Origin: Streptomyces profundus
Lineage (GTDB): Bacteria; Actinomycetota; Actinomycetes; Streptomycetales; Streptomycetaceae
Length of the DNA stretch: 64,000 nt
Direction of reading: 5' to 3'
Assembly: GCF_020740535.1 (NCBI RefSeq)
Contig: NZ_CP082362.1
Span: 5,020,501 to 5,084,500 of the forward strand
Shown: piece by piece, positions 19,306 to 30,090 of the stretch
Position numbering within the stretch: the first letter of the stretch is position 1
Layout: each line of letters begins with the position of its first letter
Translations under genes and position numbers: made by a program
Notes under the pieces: generated by a model
What the model was told of the DNA's origin: nothing
The model's input: the letters and a program-made list of their open reading frames with translations, nothing else
Database searches by the model: none

Positions 19306-19331
19306 GCCGGGCAGCGCGGTGGCTGCCCGGC
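19306..19331 (-). terminator. leuA terminator hairpin
   Basis: GCCGGGCAGC and GCTGCCCGGC form a perfect 10-bp stem with a 6-base loop, 8 bases beyond the leuA stop codon in the leftward direction. There is no T tract, as is usual for Streptomyces terminators. Confidence 0.7.
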
Positions 19332-19339
19332 GGCTGCCG

Positions 19340-21301
<1,962 letters not shown>

Positions 21302-21319
21302 TCACAGCTGGTGACGGCC

Positions 21320-21364
21320 TACTCCCGGGGGAGTACGCCGGGCCAGGAGCCTCCCCTGGGGGTA
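21320..21364 (+). promoter_or_regulatory. Candidate operator upstream of mmpL
   Basis: TACTCCC-GG-GGGAGTA (21320-21335) is a perfect 7-bp inverted repeat. A degenerate second copy, CCTCCCCTGGGGGTAG, is centred 30 bases further on. The pair lies in the leuA-mmpL intergenic region and could bind the NarL-type regulator encoded downstream. The remainder of 21237-21474 holds no gene. Confidence 0.5.
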
Positions 21365-21474
21365 GCCGCGAACTCGCCCGCCGGGCCGACGAAACCCCTG
21401 GTCGGGGGCGGAAGTCTGGGAACGGCCGCCCGGACGGGGGCGGCGCTTCGACCAGCCGAGCGAGGAGCCTCACG

Positions 21475-23649
21475 ATGAGCGCACTGGGCACGAGCCCGCC
21501 ACGGACCACCCCGCCGACGGCGGCCAGCACACCGCCGCGCCGCCGTCGTCTCCTGCCGTGGGCGGTGCTGGGGCTGTGGCTCGCGGTGCTGGCGCTGGCG
21601 CTGCCGTTCGGCGGCCGGCTGGGCGAGGTGCAGCGGGACGACGGCGTCGACTACCTGCCGGACAGCGCCGAGTCCACCGAGGTCGCGCGGCTGGTCGAGC
21701 GGCTGCCCGGCGGGGACACCACGGATCTGCTGCTCGTCCACCAGCGGGACGCCGGCCTCACCGCCGAGGACGCGGCGCTCGCCGAGCGGCAGCTGGCCGC
21801 GATAGACGAGGCCCATCCCCTCGCCGGTCCCGTCGACCGGGACGGGGTCGTCTCGGGCGACGGCCGCACCGCGCTCTACCCGTTCGCCCTCGGCGCCATG
21901 GACGAGGAGGCGGAGACGGCGGCCGTGGAGTTCGTCCGCGCGCTGATCGACGAGGCGCCCGCGGGGCTGACGGTGGCGCTCGGCGGCTCGGGCGCGCTCG
22001 GGGTGGACGCCGAGGCCGTCTTCGAGTCGATCGACCTCACCCTGATGCTGGCCACCGCGGGCGTGGTGGCGCTGCTGCTGATCGTCACCTACCGCAGCCC
22101 GTTGCTCTGCCTGCTGCCGCTGCTGGCCGTGGGGGTGGCCGCGTTGACGGCGATGGCCCTGGTCTACGGCCTTGTGCGGGCGTTCGACCTGACCGTCACC
22201 ACGATGTCGGCGTCGATCATGACGGTGCTGATCTTCGGCGCCGGCACCGACTACGCGCTGCTGCTGGTGGCCCGCTACCGGGAGGAGCTGCGGCGGCTGC
22301 CGGACGCCTCCGACGCGATGTTGGCGGCGCTGCGCGGCTGCGGACCGGCCGTGCTGGCGTCCTCGGGGACGGTCTCGCTGGGGCTGCTCTGCCTGGTCGT
22401 CGCCGATCTCAACAGCAGCAGCGGCCTCGGCCCGGTGGGCGCGGTCGGCGTGCTGTGCGCGCTGGCGGTGATGTTGACGCTGCTGCCCGCGCTGCTGGTG
22501 CTGGTCGGCCGGCGGGTGTTCTGGCCGCTGATCCCCCGGCATGGCGACCTCTCGCCGGAGGAGCGCGGGCGGGGCTCGGTGTTCGCCCGGCTCGGTTCGT
22601 CGATCAGCCGCCGCCCGGCGACCATCCTGGCCGCCGGCACGCTGCTGCTGGCCGCGCTGGCGCTGGGCGCCTTCCGGCTGCCTGGGCCGCTGGCCGCGCA
22701 GGACAACTTCACCGAGACCCCGGACTCGGTGCGGGCGATGGAACTGGTCGCCGAGGCGTATCCGGACCGCGCGGGCCAGCCGATCGTGGTGCTCGGCCGC
22801 GCCGAGCGGGCGGACGCGGTGCGGGCGGCGGTCGAGGGCGCCGAAGGCGTCGCCGAGGTGGCGCCGGGGCGGGCCGGCGGCGGCTGGCGGGAGTTCCTGG
22901 TGTTCGCCACCGACCCGCCGGAGTCGGCCGGCGAGCGGGACACCGTCGACGCGCTGCGGGAGCGGCTGGCGGCGCTGCCCGAGGGGGAGGCGCTGGTGGG
23001 CGGCCCGACGGCCCAGGCGATGGACGGGGACAAGGCCAGCGCGCGGGACCAACTGCTGGTGATCCCGCTGGTGTTGGGCGCGGTGCTGCTGGTGCTGGCC
23101 GCCGTGCTGCGGTCGTTGGTGGCGCCGGTGCTGCTGCTGGCCGCCGTGGTCGCCTCCTGGGGCGCGGCGATGGGCCTCGGCGGTCTTGTCTTCGGTCCGG
23201 TGTTCGGCTTCGGCGGTCTGGACGCCGGGGTGCCGCTGCTGTCGTTCGTGTTCTGTGTGGCGCTCGGCGTGGACTACGGCATCTTCCTGATGCACCGGAT
23301 GCGGGAGGAGGCGCTCGGCGGGGCCACCACCCGGCAGGCGGCGCTCGCCGCGCTGCGCTCCACGGGCGGGGTGATCGCCTCGGCGGGCGTGGTGTTGGCG
23401 GCGACGTTCTGCGTGCTGGCCGCGATGCCGCTGGTGGTGATGGCCGAGATGGGCTTCGTGGTCGCCGTCGGCGTGCTGCTGGACACCTTCCTCGTCCGCA
23501 CCTACCTGGTCACCTCCGCGAGCTGGCTGCTGGACCGGCGCGTCTGGTGGCCGGGGCCGCTTTCCCGTGATCCCCGTGCCGCCTGTGATCCCCGTGATCC
23601 CCGTGACGCCCGTGCCGCTCGTGCCGGCGCGCGCGATGCCACAGGATAG
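21475..23649 (+). CDS. MMPL family RND-type transporter
   Basis: A 724-residue integral membrane protein. A single helix near residues 25-43 is followed by a large extracytoplasmic loop, a block of helices (residues about 175-330), a second loop and a second helix block, the duplicated layout of MMPL/RND transporters. IFGAGTDYALLLVARYREEL and VALGVDYGIFLMHRMREEAL are the two family GxDY motifs. The ATG at 21475 is preceded by GAGGAG. The C-terminal tail is coded by a GTGATCCCC-like microsatellite. It heads a unit with a two-component system; the substrate is unknown, perhaps a lipid or hydrophobic compound. Confidence 0.9.
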   Translation: MSALGTSPPRTTPPTAASTPPRRRRLLPWAVLGLWLAVLALALPFGGRLGEVQRDDGVDYLPDSAESTEVARLVERLPGGDTTDLLLVHQRDAGLTAEDAALAERQLAAIDEAHPLAGPVDRDGVVSGDGRTALYPFALGAMDEEAETAAVEFVRALIDEAPAGLTVALGGSGALGVDAEAVFESIDLTLMLATAGVVALLLIVTYRSPLLCLLPLLAVGVAALTAMALVYGLVRAFDLTVTTMSASIMTVLIFGAGTDYALLLVARYREELRRLPDASDAMLAALRGCGPAVLASSGTVSLGLLCLVVADLNSSSGLGPVGAVGVLCALAVMLTLLPALLVLVGRRVFWPLIPRHGDLSPEERGRGSVFARLGSSISRRPATILAAGTLLLAALALGAFRLPGPLAAQDNFTETPDSVRAMELVAEAYPDRAGQPIVVLGRAERADAVRAAVEGAEGVAEVAPGRAGGGWREFLVFATDPPESAGERDTVDALRERLAALPEGEALVGGPTAQAMDGDKASARDQLLVIPLVLGAVLLVLAAVLRSLVAPVLLLAAVVASWGAAMGLGGLVFGPVFGFGGLDAGVPLLSFVFCVALGVDYGIFLMHRMREEALGGATTRQAALAALRSTGGVIASAGVVLAATFCVLAAMPLVVMAEMGFVVAVGVLLDTFLVRTYLVTSASWLLDRRVWWPGPLSRDPRAACDPRDPRDARAARAGARDATG

Positions 23650-23653
23650 GCGG

Positions 23654-24850
23654 ATGGTTTCGGTGTGGAGACGGCTCCTCCCCGAGGGCCCTGGACGTGC
23701 CCTCGGGGAGGACGCCCTGCTGACGGCGGTGATCGCCGCGGTGAGCGCCTCGGTCGCGCTGCTGGTGGAGCACGACGGCCGGTCGATGGACGGGCTCGGC
23801 TGGGCGCTGCTGGCCGGCTCGGTGCTGCCGCTCGTGCTGCGCCGCCGCGCCCCGTTGACGGTGCTGCTGGTGGTGCTGGCGCCGGTCGCCGTCTACCACC
23901 GGCTCGACTACCAGCACGCGGCGCCCTTCGTGGCGACGGCGGTCGCCGCCTACACGGTGGCCGCCGTCGGCCCGCGCTGGCGCACCCTGCTGCTGGGCGC
24001 CGTGGTGCTGCTGGTGGTGCTGGTGGTGTGGCGGGGCAACGGCGGCGGGCCCGCGTTGAAGCTGCTGCGGATCTCCGGCTGGATGCTCTGCGTGATCGCG
24101 GTGGGCGAGGTGACGCGGCTGCACCGTCGGCTGCTGGCCGCCGCCAGGGAACGCGCCGAACGCGCCGAACGGGACCGCGAGGAGGAGGCGGCCCGCCGGG
24201 TCGCCGAGGAGCGGCTGCGGGTGGCCCGCGATCTGCACGATCTGCTGGCGCACAGCATCACCGTGATCGGCGTCCGGGCCTCCGTCGCCTCCCATCTGCT
24301 GACCACGGCCCCCGAGCGGCAGGATCGGCCGACGCTGGTCGCGACCCTGGACGGCATCCACGAGGTCTGCCAGGACGCCAGGGCCGAACTGCGTGACACG
24401 CTGCGGGTGTTGCGCGGCGACGAGGACGAGCCGCCGGGGCCGCTGCCCGGCGTGGACGGCATCCCCGACCTGGTGCGCGCCGCCGAGGAGTCGGGGGCGC
24501 TGGTGGAGCTGACGCTGCCGCCTGACGCCGGCCCGCTGCCCGGGCTGGTGAGCAGCGCCGCCTACCGCGTCACCCAGGAGGCGCTGACCAACGCCGTCCG
24601 GCACGCGGGTCCTGGCGTCCGGATCCGGGTGCGGCTGGCGCGCGAGGCGGGGGCGCTGCGGCTGACCGTCGCCGACGAGGGGCCGCCGCCCGGCGCGGCG
24701 CGGCCGGCGTCGCCCGGCGGCGCCGGCCTCGGCCTGGCCGGGATGCGCGAACGGGTGCGGGGCGTCGGCGGCACCCTGACCGCAGGCCCTGGGCCGGGCG
24801 GCTTCGCCGTGACCGCCGAACTGCCGCTGCCATCGGAGGCCAGGACATGA
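23654..24850 (+). CDS. Two-component sensor histidine kinase (NarL/DesK class)
   Basis: About 398 residues. The N-terminal half has hydrophobic helices (residues about 25-140); the dimerisation domain HisKA_3 has RVARDLHDLLAHSITVIGV with the phosphoacceptor histidine, and the HATPase domain has VTQEALTNAVRHA (N box) and GLGLAGMRERV (G box). The start at 23654 (MVSVWRR) was preferred over 23636 because a GG-rich ribosome binding site precedes it and it follows the mmpL stop by 4 bases. The stop overlaps the response regulator start as ATGA. Confidence 0.9.
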   Translation: MVSVWRRLLPEGPGRALGEDALLTAVIAAVSASVALLVEHDGRSMDGLGWALLAGSVLPLVLRRRAPLTVLLVVLAPVAVYHRLDYQHAAPFVATAVAAYTVAAVGPRWRTLLLGAVVLLVVLVVWRGNGGGPALKLLRISGWMLCVIAVGEVTRLHRRLLAAARERAERAERDREEEAARRVAEERLRVARDLHDLLAHSITVIGVRASVASHLLTTAPERQDRPTLVATLDGIHEVCQDARAELRDTLRVLRGDEDEPPGPLPGVDGIPDLVRAAEESGALVELTLPPDAGPLPGLVSSAAYRVTQEALTNAVRHAGPGVRIRVRLAREAGALRLTVADEGPPPGAARPASPGGAGLGLAGMRERVRGVGGTLTAGPGPGGFAVTAELPLPSEART

Positions 24851-25539
24851 CGGACGGCACGCGGACGGTCGATGTGCTGCTCGCCGACGACCAGCATCTG
24901 GTGCGTTCGGCGTTCGCCGTGCTGATCGCGGCCACGCCGGGGATGCGGGTGGTCGGCGAGGCGGGCACCGGCCGGCAGGCCGTGGCGCTGGCCAGGGAGC
25001 GGGCGCCCGATGTGGTGTTGATGGACATCAGGATGCCCGATCTGGACGGCATCGAGGCGACGCGGCTGATCGTCGCCGACGAACGGTCCGCCCGTTCCCG
25101 GGTGTTGGTGCTGACCACCTATGACACGGACGAGTATGTGGTGGCCGCGCTGCGCGCCGGGGCGTCGGGGTTCCTGGTCAAGGACACCAGGCCGGCGGAG
25201 CTGCTGGCCGCCGTCCACACCGTGGCGGGCGGCGAGGCGCTGCTGTCGCCGGGGCCCACCGCGCGGCTGATCGCCCGCGCGCTGCGGGCCCCAGGCGCGC
25301 CGAGGCCGGGGACCGCGGTGGGCCCGGGCGGGCTCACCGAACGGGAGCGGCAGGTGCTGACCCTGGTGGGCCGGGGCCTCAACAACGCGGAGATCGCCGA
25401 GGCCCTGGGCCTGTCGCCGCTCACCGCCAAGACCCATGTCAGCCGGGTGATGGGCAAGCTGGCCGCCAGGGACCGCGCCCAACTGGTCATCGTCGCCTAC
25501 GAGTCGGGCCTTGTCACCCCGGGGGCGGGTGAGGGCTGA
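24847..25539 (+). CDS. NarL/LuxR-family response regulator
   Basis: The 230-residue protein has a receiver domain with the acidic pocket LLADDQHLVR, the phosphorylated aspartate in VVLMDIRMPDLDGIEAT and the conserved lysine in GFLVKDTRPAELL, followed by a LuxR-type helix-turn-helix (LTERERQVLTLVGRGLNNAEIAEALGLSPLTAKTHVSRVMGKL). It is the partner of the overlapping kinase gene and probably regulates the mmpL transporter, for which a candidate operator is present. Confidence 0.93.
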   Translation: MTDGTRTVDVLLADDQHLVRSAFAVLIAATPGMRVVGEAGTGRQAVALARERAPDVVLMDIRMPDLDGIEATRLIVADERSARSRVLVLTTYDTDEYVVAALRAGASGFLVKDTRPAELLAAVHTVAGGEALLSPGPTARLIARALRAPGAPRPGTAVGPGGLTERERQVLTLVGRGLNNAEIAEALGLSPLTAKTHVSRVMGKLAARDRAQLVIVAYESGLVTPGAGEG

Positions 25540-25543
25540 CGGG

Positions 25544-26479
25544 TCAGGAGCCGGTCAGGGCGAGGACCAGCTGGAAGTCGTCGACGAGCAGCCAGCCGGG
25601 GCGCTGCTCCGGCTGGTCGGGGATGGTCACCACGACGCCGGGGGAGTCCTGGTCCAGCCGCTCGACCTCGGCGTCCGCGTAGCGGTCAGGACGGTCGGCG
25701 ACCGTCTCCCGCAGCCGCTCGGCGGCCTCGTCGGCGGTGGCGTCGCTCCCCGTCACCGCGCAGAGCACGGTCGATGTCTCGGTGGCGGACTCGGCCCGGT
25801 GCCCGAAGGCGTAGGCGGCGACCTCGGAGCCCTCGCGGGTCTCGACGAAGTCGGCGCGGTAGACGTCGCCCAGGCAGGCGCCCAGATCCCGGTAGGCGTC
25901 CCGTTCGGCGACCGGCTCCCCCGACTCGGCGGTCCTGGCCGGGTCCAACTGCTCGTCGCCCCAGTGGATCCGCTCGTCGGTGACCAGCAGGCCGAGGCCC
26001 CGGTCGTGGTTCACCCAGACCGTCCCCGCCTCCGTCTCCCGCTCGGTGAACCCGTCGGCGGCCAGGTCCTCGACGATCGCCGCCGCGTCGAACTCGCCGT
26101 CCCAGACGCCGTAGGGCGCGCCGAAGCCCACGGTCACCGTGCGGCTGGCCCGCTCCGGGTCAAGGCCGTAACGGTGCTCGGGGAGGGTCGCCAGGCCGAG
26201 CAGCGGGGTGCCCAACCTCGCGACGAAGTCGAAGCGTTCGGCGTCCTCGGCGAGCAGCTCACGGGCCCGCTCCGCGTCCACATAGGTGACGCCGGTCGGG
26301 GGCGTCTCCTCGTATCTGGCCTCCGCCAGGGCGGCCAGCACCTCGGCGCCAGGGCCGGTGGCCTCCGTCCTGGCGCAGCCGCTCAGCGCGCCCGCGCCCA
26401 CGGCGAGCGCGATCGCCGACGCGATGGTCCGGTGGGCTGGTCGTGGTCCGTTGGCTCGGCTGAGTCTCAGTCCCGACAT
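25544..26479 (-). CDS. Hypothetical lipoprotein
   Basis: About 311 residues with a type II signal peptide: RPAHRTIASAIALAVGAGA followed by the lipobox LSGC. The mature part is acidic and contains two repeated-looking halves (WVNHDRGLGLLVTDERIHW; VAAYAFGHRAESATETSTVLCAV). No characterised family was recognised. It faces the response regulator, whose stop lies 4 bases from its own stop. The start at 26491 is also possible. Confidence 0.75.
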   Translation of the reverse strand: MSGLRLSRANGPRPAHRTIASAIALAVGAGALSGCARTEATGPGAEVLAALAEARYEETPPTGVTYVDAERARELLAEDAERFDFVARLGTPLLGLATLPEHRYGLDPERASRTVTVGFGAPYGVWDGEFDAAAIVEDLAADGFTERETEAGTVWVNHDRGLGLLVTDERIHWGDEQLDPARTAESGEPVAERDAYRDLGACLGDVYRADFVETREGSEVAAYAFGHRAESATETSTVLCAVTGSDATADEAAERLRETVADRPDRYADAEVERLDQDSPGVVVTIPDQPEQRPGWLLVDDFQLVLALTGS

Positions 26480-26545
26480 GACCGGGAGCATAATCCGCCC
26501 GCGCCGCGACTCCTCACCCCGGGTAGTTCTTTCGCCACTCGGGGG

Positions 26546-27721
26546 TCAGCCGTAGGAACCGTCGTCCGGCGGCGGATCGGGGTCACGGCGCACGGCGAGG
26601 ATCGCGGTGTCGTCGGTGAGGCGGCGCCCGGTGTGCCGCAGCACCGCGTCCTTCACGAGGGTGACCAGCGCCGACGGCGAGGTGTCGACGGCCGTGCGCA
26701 GCTCGTCGACGAGCGGCAGGAACGCGCCGCGGCGGTCGCGTGCCTCGGTGACCCCGTCGGTGAAGAGCAGCAGCGTCGCCGAGGCGGGGAAGTCGACCCG
26801 CCGCACCGGCGGCAGCTCGCCCGTCAGCTCGGTCATCCCCAGCGGCGCGCCTTCGGCCTCGGGCAGCGACCACACCCGTTCGTCCGTCACGCCCAGCGGC
26901 CCGGCATGGCCGAAGTTGACCAGTTCCAACCACCCGGTGTCCGTCGGCGGCAGGCCGACGAGCACGGCGGTGGCGAACCGTTCGCCCCGTTCGCCCAGCA
27001 GCGACACATAGTGGTTGTGGCGGCGCATCCGGCTCTCCAGGCGCTGGGCCACCACGTTCAGGTCCGCCTCGTAGTAGGCGGACTCGCGGAACGCGCTGAG
27101 CAGCGCCGCCGCCGCGTCCACCGCGTTGGTCCCCTTCCCCTGCACGTCCCCCAGCAGCACGCGGGCGCCGTGCGGTGTCGGCTGGACGTCGAAGAAGTCG
27201 CCGCCGACCTTGGCCGCCCGGTCGGCCGCCAGATAGGCGTCGGCGGTCTCCACCCCGCCGATCCTGGGCGGGATCGGACGCAGCACGGCGAGGCGGGTGG
27301 CCTGCGCCGCGTTCTCCAGGCGCCGCACCTGCCGGTAGGCCCGCACGCGCAGCGCCGAGGCGCCGACCGACAGGGCGGACGCGGTGGCCACCAGCAGGAA
27401 GTCGCTGAGCGTGATGGGGTAGCGGTGCTGTAGCGCCTGCTCCAGCACGGCAGCCGTCGCGATGGTCGCCACGGCGAAGCCGACGGTGGTCGCCACCCCG
27501 CACATCACCGCCGCGAACACGGGGACCACCGCGATCCAGGTGACGATCCGCAGATGCTCGGCGGCGTTCCAGTCGGCCACCACGACGCCGACCAGCAGCA
27601 GCGCGGGAAAGATCCAGGACACGTTCCAGCGCCCGATCCGGATGGGCGGCTCCAGTTCGGGGATGCCGGATCGACCGTCCGGCCACCTGCCGGGAGGGGG
27701 CGGCACTGCGCGGCGGTACAC
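26546..27721 (-). CDS. PP2C/SpoIIE-type serine phosphatase with membrane anchor
   Basis: The 391-residue protein has N-terminal membrane helices (WIFPALLLVGVVVADW; WIAVVPVFAAVMCGVATTVGFAVATIAT; a third near SDFLLVATASALSV) and a cytosolic SpoIIE/PP2C domain from about residue 155: DRAAKVGGDFFDVQ, VLLGDVQGKGTNAVDAA, LLLFTDGVTEARDR and LTDDTAILAVRR give the metal-binding aspartates. It probably dephosphorylates an anti-anti-sigma factor. The GTG at 27721 is preceded by AGGTGAAGG; an in-frame duplicate of the same start module lies 15 bases upstream. Confidence 0.88.
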   Translation of the reverse strand: MYRRAVPPPPGRWPDGRSGIPELEPPIRIGRWNVSWIFPALLLVGVVVADWNAAEHLRIVTWIAVVPVFAAVMCGVATTVGFAVATIATAAVLEQALQHRYPITLSDFLLVATASALSVGASALRVRAYRQVRRLENAAQATRLAVLRPIPPRIGGVETADAYLAADRAAKVGGDFFDVQPTPHGARVLLGDVQGKGTNAVDAAAALLSAFRESAYYEADLNVVAQRLESRMRRHNHYVSLLGERGERFATAVLVGLPPTDTGWLELVNFGHAGPLGVTDERVWSLPEAEGAPLGMTELTGELPPVRRVDFPASATLLLFTDGVTEARDRRGAFLPLVDELRTAVDTSPSALVTLVKDAVLRHTGRRLTDDTAILAVRRDPDPPPDDGSYG

Positions 27722-27746
27722 CCCTTCACCTCTCACCCCTTCACCT
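27719..27746 (-). repeat. In-frame duplicated ribosome-binding/start module of the PP2C gene
   Basis: In the leftward direction AGGTGAAGGGGTG occurs twice with a period of 15 bases (27746-27734 and 27731-27719). Each copy carries a Shine-Dalgarno-like AGGTGAAGG followed by GTG, and the two GTG codons are in the same frame. Either can start translation, giving proteins that differ by five residues. Confidence 0.75.
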
Positions 27747-27796
27747 TCGCCGATGACCGGACGAGGCGCTCGGCCACGATCCGCCGACCGGGGACG

Positions 27797-27862
27797 GGCG
27801 GGTGGGGGCGATGCCGGGTTGGGTGGGCGGGGGCGATGCCGGGTTGGGTGGGCGGGGGCGAC
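27797..27862 (+). repeat. 25-bp tandem repeat with G-quadruplex motifs upstream of recO
   Basis: A 25-base unit is repeated at 27810-27834 and 27835-27859, with a partial copy before. Each full unit contains GGGTTGGGTGGGCGGGGG, a four-tract G-quadruplex consensus on the coding strand. The second ends about 14 bases before the recO start, so it covers the promoter or leader of recO in the recO/PP2C divergent region. Confidence 0.8.
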
Positions 27863-27872
27863 AATGGTGGGC

Positions 27873-28622
27873 ATGACCCTGTTCCGCGACGACGGCATCG
27901 TGCTGCGCACCCAGAAGCTCGGGGAGGCGGACCGCATCATCACCCTGCTCACCCGGGGGCATGGCCGGGTGCGGGCGGTGGCGCGCGGGGTGCGCAGGAC
28001 CAAGTCGAAGTTCGGCGCCAGGCTGGAGCCCTTCAGCCATGTCGACGTGCAGTTCTTCTCCCGGGGCAGCACGCTGGTGGGGCGCGGCCTCCCGTTGTGC
28101 ACCCAGACCGAGGGCATCGCCCCCTACGGGCAGAACATCGTGACCGACTACGGCCGCTACACGGCGGGCACCGCGATGTTGGAGACGGCGGAGCGGTTCA
28201 CCGACCACGAGGGTGAGCCCAACGTCCAGCAGTATCTGCTGCTGGTCGGCGGGCTGCGCACGCTGGCCGCCGGGACCCACACGCCCGGTCTTGTGCTGGA
28301 CGCGTTCCTGCTGCGGTCGTTGGCGGTGGGCGGGTACGCGCCCAGCTTCGCCGACTGCGCCAGATGCGGGCTGCCGGGCCCCAACCGGTTCTTCTCGGTC
28401 GCGGCCGGCGGCGCGATATGTGTCGACTGCCGGGTGCCGGGCAGCGTGGTGCCGTCCTCGGAGGCGCTGCTGCTGTTGGGCGCGCTGCTCACCGGCGACT
28501 GGGAGACGGCGGACGCGGCCGAGGCCAGGCATGTGCGGGAGGGCAACGGGCTGGTCTCCGCCTATCTGCACTGGCACCTCGAACGGGGCCTGCGTTCGCT
28601 GCGGTTCGTCCGCGAGGCGTGA
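27873..28622 (+). CDS. recO: DNA repair protein RecO
   Basis: The 249-residue protein of the RecFOR recombination-mediator pathway. An N-terminal OB fold has [30 protein letters not shown], and the C-terminal zinc-binding region has CARCG and CVDCR. The ATG at 27873 (MTLFRDDG) matches homologues; an in-frame ATG at 27864 is the alternative. The leader consists largely of two G-rich tandem repeats. Confidence 0.94.
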   Translation: MTLFRDDGIVLRTQKLGEADRIITLLTRGHGRVRAVARGVRRTKSKFGARLEPFSHVDVQFFSRGSTLVGRGLPLCTQTEGIAPYGQNIVTDYGRYTAGTAMLETAERFTDHEGEPNVQQYLLLVGGLRTLAAGTHTPGLVLDAFLLRSLAVGGYAPSFADCARCGLPGPNRFFSVAAGGAICVDCRVPGSVVPSSEALLLLGALLTGDWETADAAEARHVREGNGLVSAYLHWHLERGLRSLRFVREA

Positions 28623-28743
28623 GCCGGCGGCCGGGGTCGCCGGTGTCCATCGCTCCCGGGCGGGCTGGCCCCCTCGGCGTTCGTGGCTCGGGCCCGGGAG
28701 GGGATACGCTCCCCGCAGGACCGTCTCACCCCTGGAGTGCCCC

Positions 28744-29568
28744 ATGAGCCGCCGCGGAATACTGTCCCGGCAGCGTCGCGACTATCGCGCACCCGCCCCG
28801 CATCCGAGTGGAGCCAGGCCGCCGAGGTTGCCCCGTGACCTGGTGCCCGGGCATGTGGCGATCGTCATGGACGGCAACGGCCGTTGGGCCAAGGAGCGCG
28901 GGCTGCCGCGCACCGAGGGTCACAAGATCGGCGAGAGCGTGGTGCTCGACGTGGTGGCCGGCTGTCTGGAGCTGGGCGTCAAGAACCTCTCGCTCTATGC
29001 GTTCTCCACCGAGAACTGGAAGCGTTCGCCCGACGAGGTGCGCTTTCTGATGGCTTACAACCGGGATGTGATCGCTCGACGAACGGGCCAGCTCAACGAG
29101 TTGGGCGTGCGGGTCCGGTGGGCCGGTCGGCAGCCGAAGCTGTGGAAGTCCGTGGTCAACCAGCTCAAGTACGCCGAGGAAGTGACCCAGGACAACGACG
29201 CCATGACGCTCTACATGTGCGTCAACTACGGCGGTCGGGCGGAGTTGGTGGACGCCACCTCCCGCCTGGCCCAGGACGTGGCGGATGGCCGGCTCTCGCC
29301 GGACAAGGTCAACGAGAAGACCCTGGCGCGCTATATGTACTACCCGGACATGCCGGACGTGGATCTCTTTCTGCGGCCGTCCGGCGAGCAGCGGACCTCC
29401 AACTACCTGATCTGGCAGAGCGCGTACGCGGAGATGGTCTTCCAGAACACCCTCTGGCCGGATTTCGACCGCCGCAACCTCTGGGACGCCTGCCTGGAGT
29501 ACGCCTCCAGGGACCGCCGCTTCGGCGGCGCCATCCCCAACGAGGAGGAGCGCGGCGCCGCCCGCTGA
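28744..29568 (+). CDS. uppS: Isoprenyl (undecaprenyl) diphosphate synthase
   Basis: The 274-residue cis-prenyltransferase makes the polyprenyl diphosphate carrier for cell-wall synthesis. Conserved regions are present: [27 protein letters not shown] (catalytic Asp and substrate site), [18 protein letters not shown], and [27 protein letters not shown]. The ATG at 28744 follows a 121-base gap containing GGGGA-TACGC-TCCCC, which could be a hairpin or include a -10 box. It lies convergent with zur. Confidence 0.95.
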   Translation: MSRRGILSRQRRDYRAPAPHPSGARPPRLPRDLVPGHVAIVMDGNGRWAKERGLPRTEGHKIGESVVLDVVAGCLELGVKNLSLYAFSTENWKRSPDEVRFLMAYNRDVIARRTGQLNELGVRVRWAGRQPKLWKSVVNQLKYAEEVTQDNDAMTLYMCVNYGGRAELVDATSRLAQDVADGRLSPDKVNEKTLARYMYYPDMPDVDLFLRPSGEQRTSNYLIWQSAYAEMVFQNTLWPDFDRRNLWDACLEYASRDRRFGGAIPNEEERGAAR

Positions 29569-29571
29569 TCC

Positions 29572-29607
29572 CGGGTCGGGCGCCGCCGGACGGCGGCGCC
29601 CGACCCG
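29572..29607. terminator. Bidirectional terminator between uppS and zur
   Basis: CGGGTCGGGCGCCGCC and GGCGGCGCCCGACCCG form a perfect 16-bp stem with loop GGAC in the 40-base gap between the convergent uppS and zur genes. It can act in both directions. Confidence 0.85.
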
Positions 29608-29608
29608 A

Positions 29609-30031
29609 TCAGGACGAGCGCTCGGCCGCGGCGCACTCGCCGCAGGTGCCGAAGACCTCGATGGTGTGGTCCACGTCGACGAAGCCGTGCTCCTTGGCGA
29701 TGGCGTCCGCCCAGCTCTCCACCGCGGGACCCGCCACCTCGACCGCCCGCCCACAGGACCGGCAGACCAGGTGGTGGTGGTGCTCGCCGGTGCTGCACCG
29801 GCGGTAGACCGCCTCGCCCTCGTTGGTGCGCAGCACATCCACCTCGCCGGCGTCGGCGAGCGACTGAAGGGTGCGGTAGACGGTGGTCAGACCGACCGAG
29901 TCCCCCCGGTGCTTGAGCATGTCGTGCAGCTCCTGAGCGCTGCGGAACTCGTCCACATCCGCCAGCGCCGCCGCCACCGCGGCCCGCTGGCGTGTCGATC
30001 GACCGCGCACCGGCGGTTCTGCCGTCCCCAC
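29609..30031 (-). CDS. zur: Zinc uptake regulator Zur (Fur family)
   Basis: The 140-residue metalloregulator has the winged helix STRQRAAVAAALADVDEFRSAQELHDMLKHRG and LTTVYRTLQSLADAGEVDVL, the regulatory metal site region CSTGEHHHHLVCRSCGRAVEV, and a structural zinc site formed by CRSCG and CGEC. The GTG at 30031 has AGGAGG 6 bases upstream. The gene ends the znuA-znuC-znuB-zur operon, which is the standard actinobacterial context and identifies it as Zur rather than another Fur paralogue. Confidence 0.93.
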   Translation of the reverse strand: MGTAEPPVRGRSTRQRAAVAAALADVDEFRSAQELHDMLKHRGDSVGLTTVYRTLQSLADAGEVDVLRTNEGEAVYRRCSTGEHHHHLVCRSCGRAVEVAGPAVESWADAIAKEHGFVDVDHTIEVFGTCGECAAAERSS

Positions 30032-30090
30032 GGGTACCTCCTGCACGTCGTTCGCATCCCCTGCCGGCCCAGGGTAGCCCGTGCCGACGG

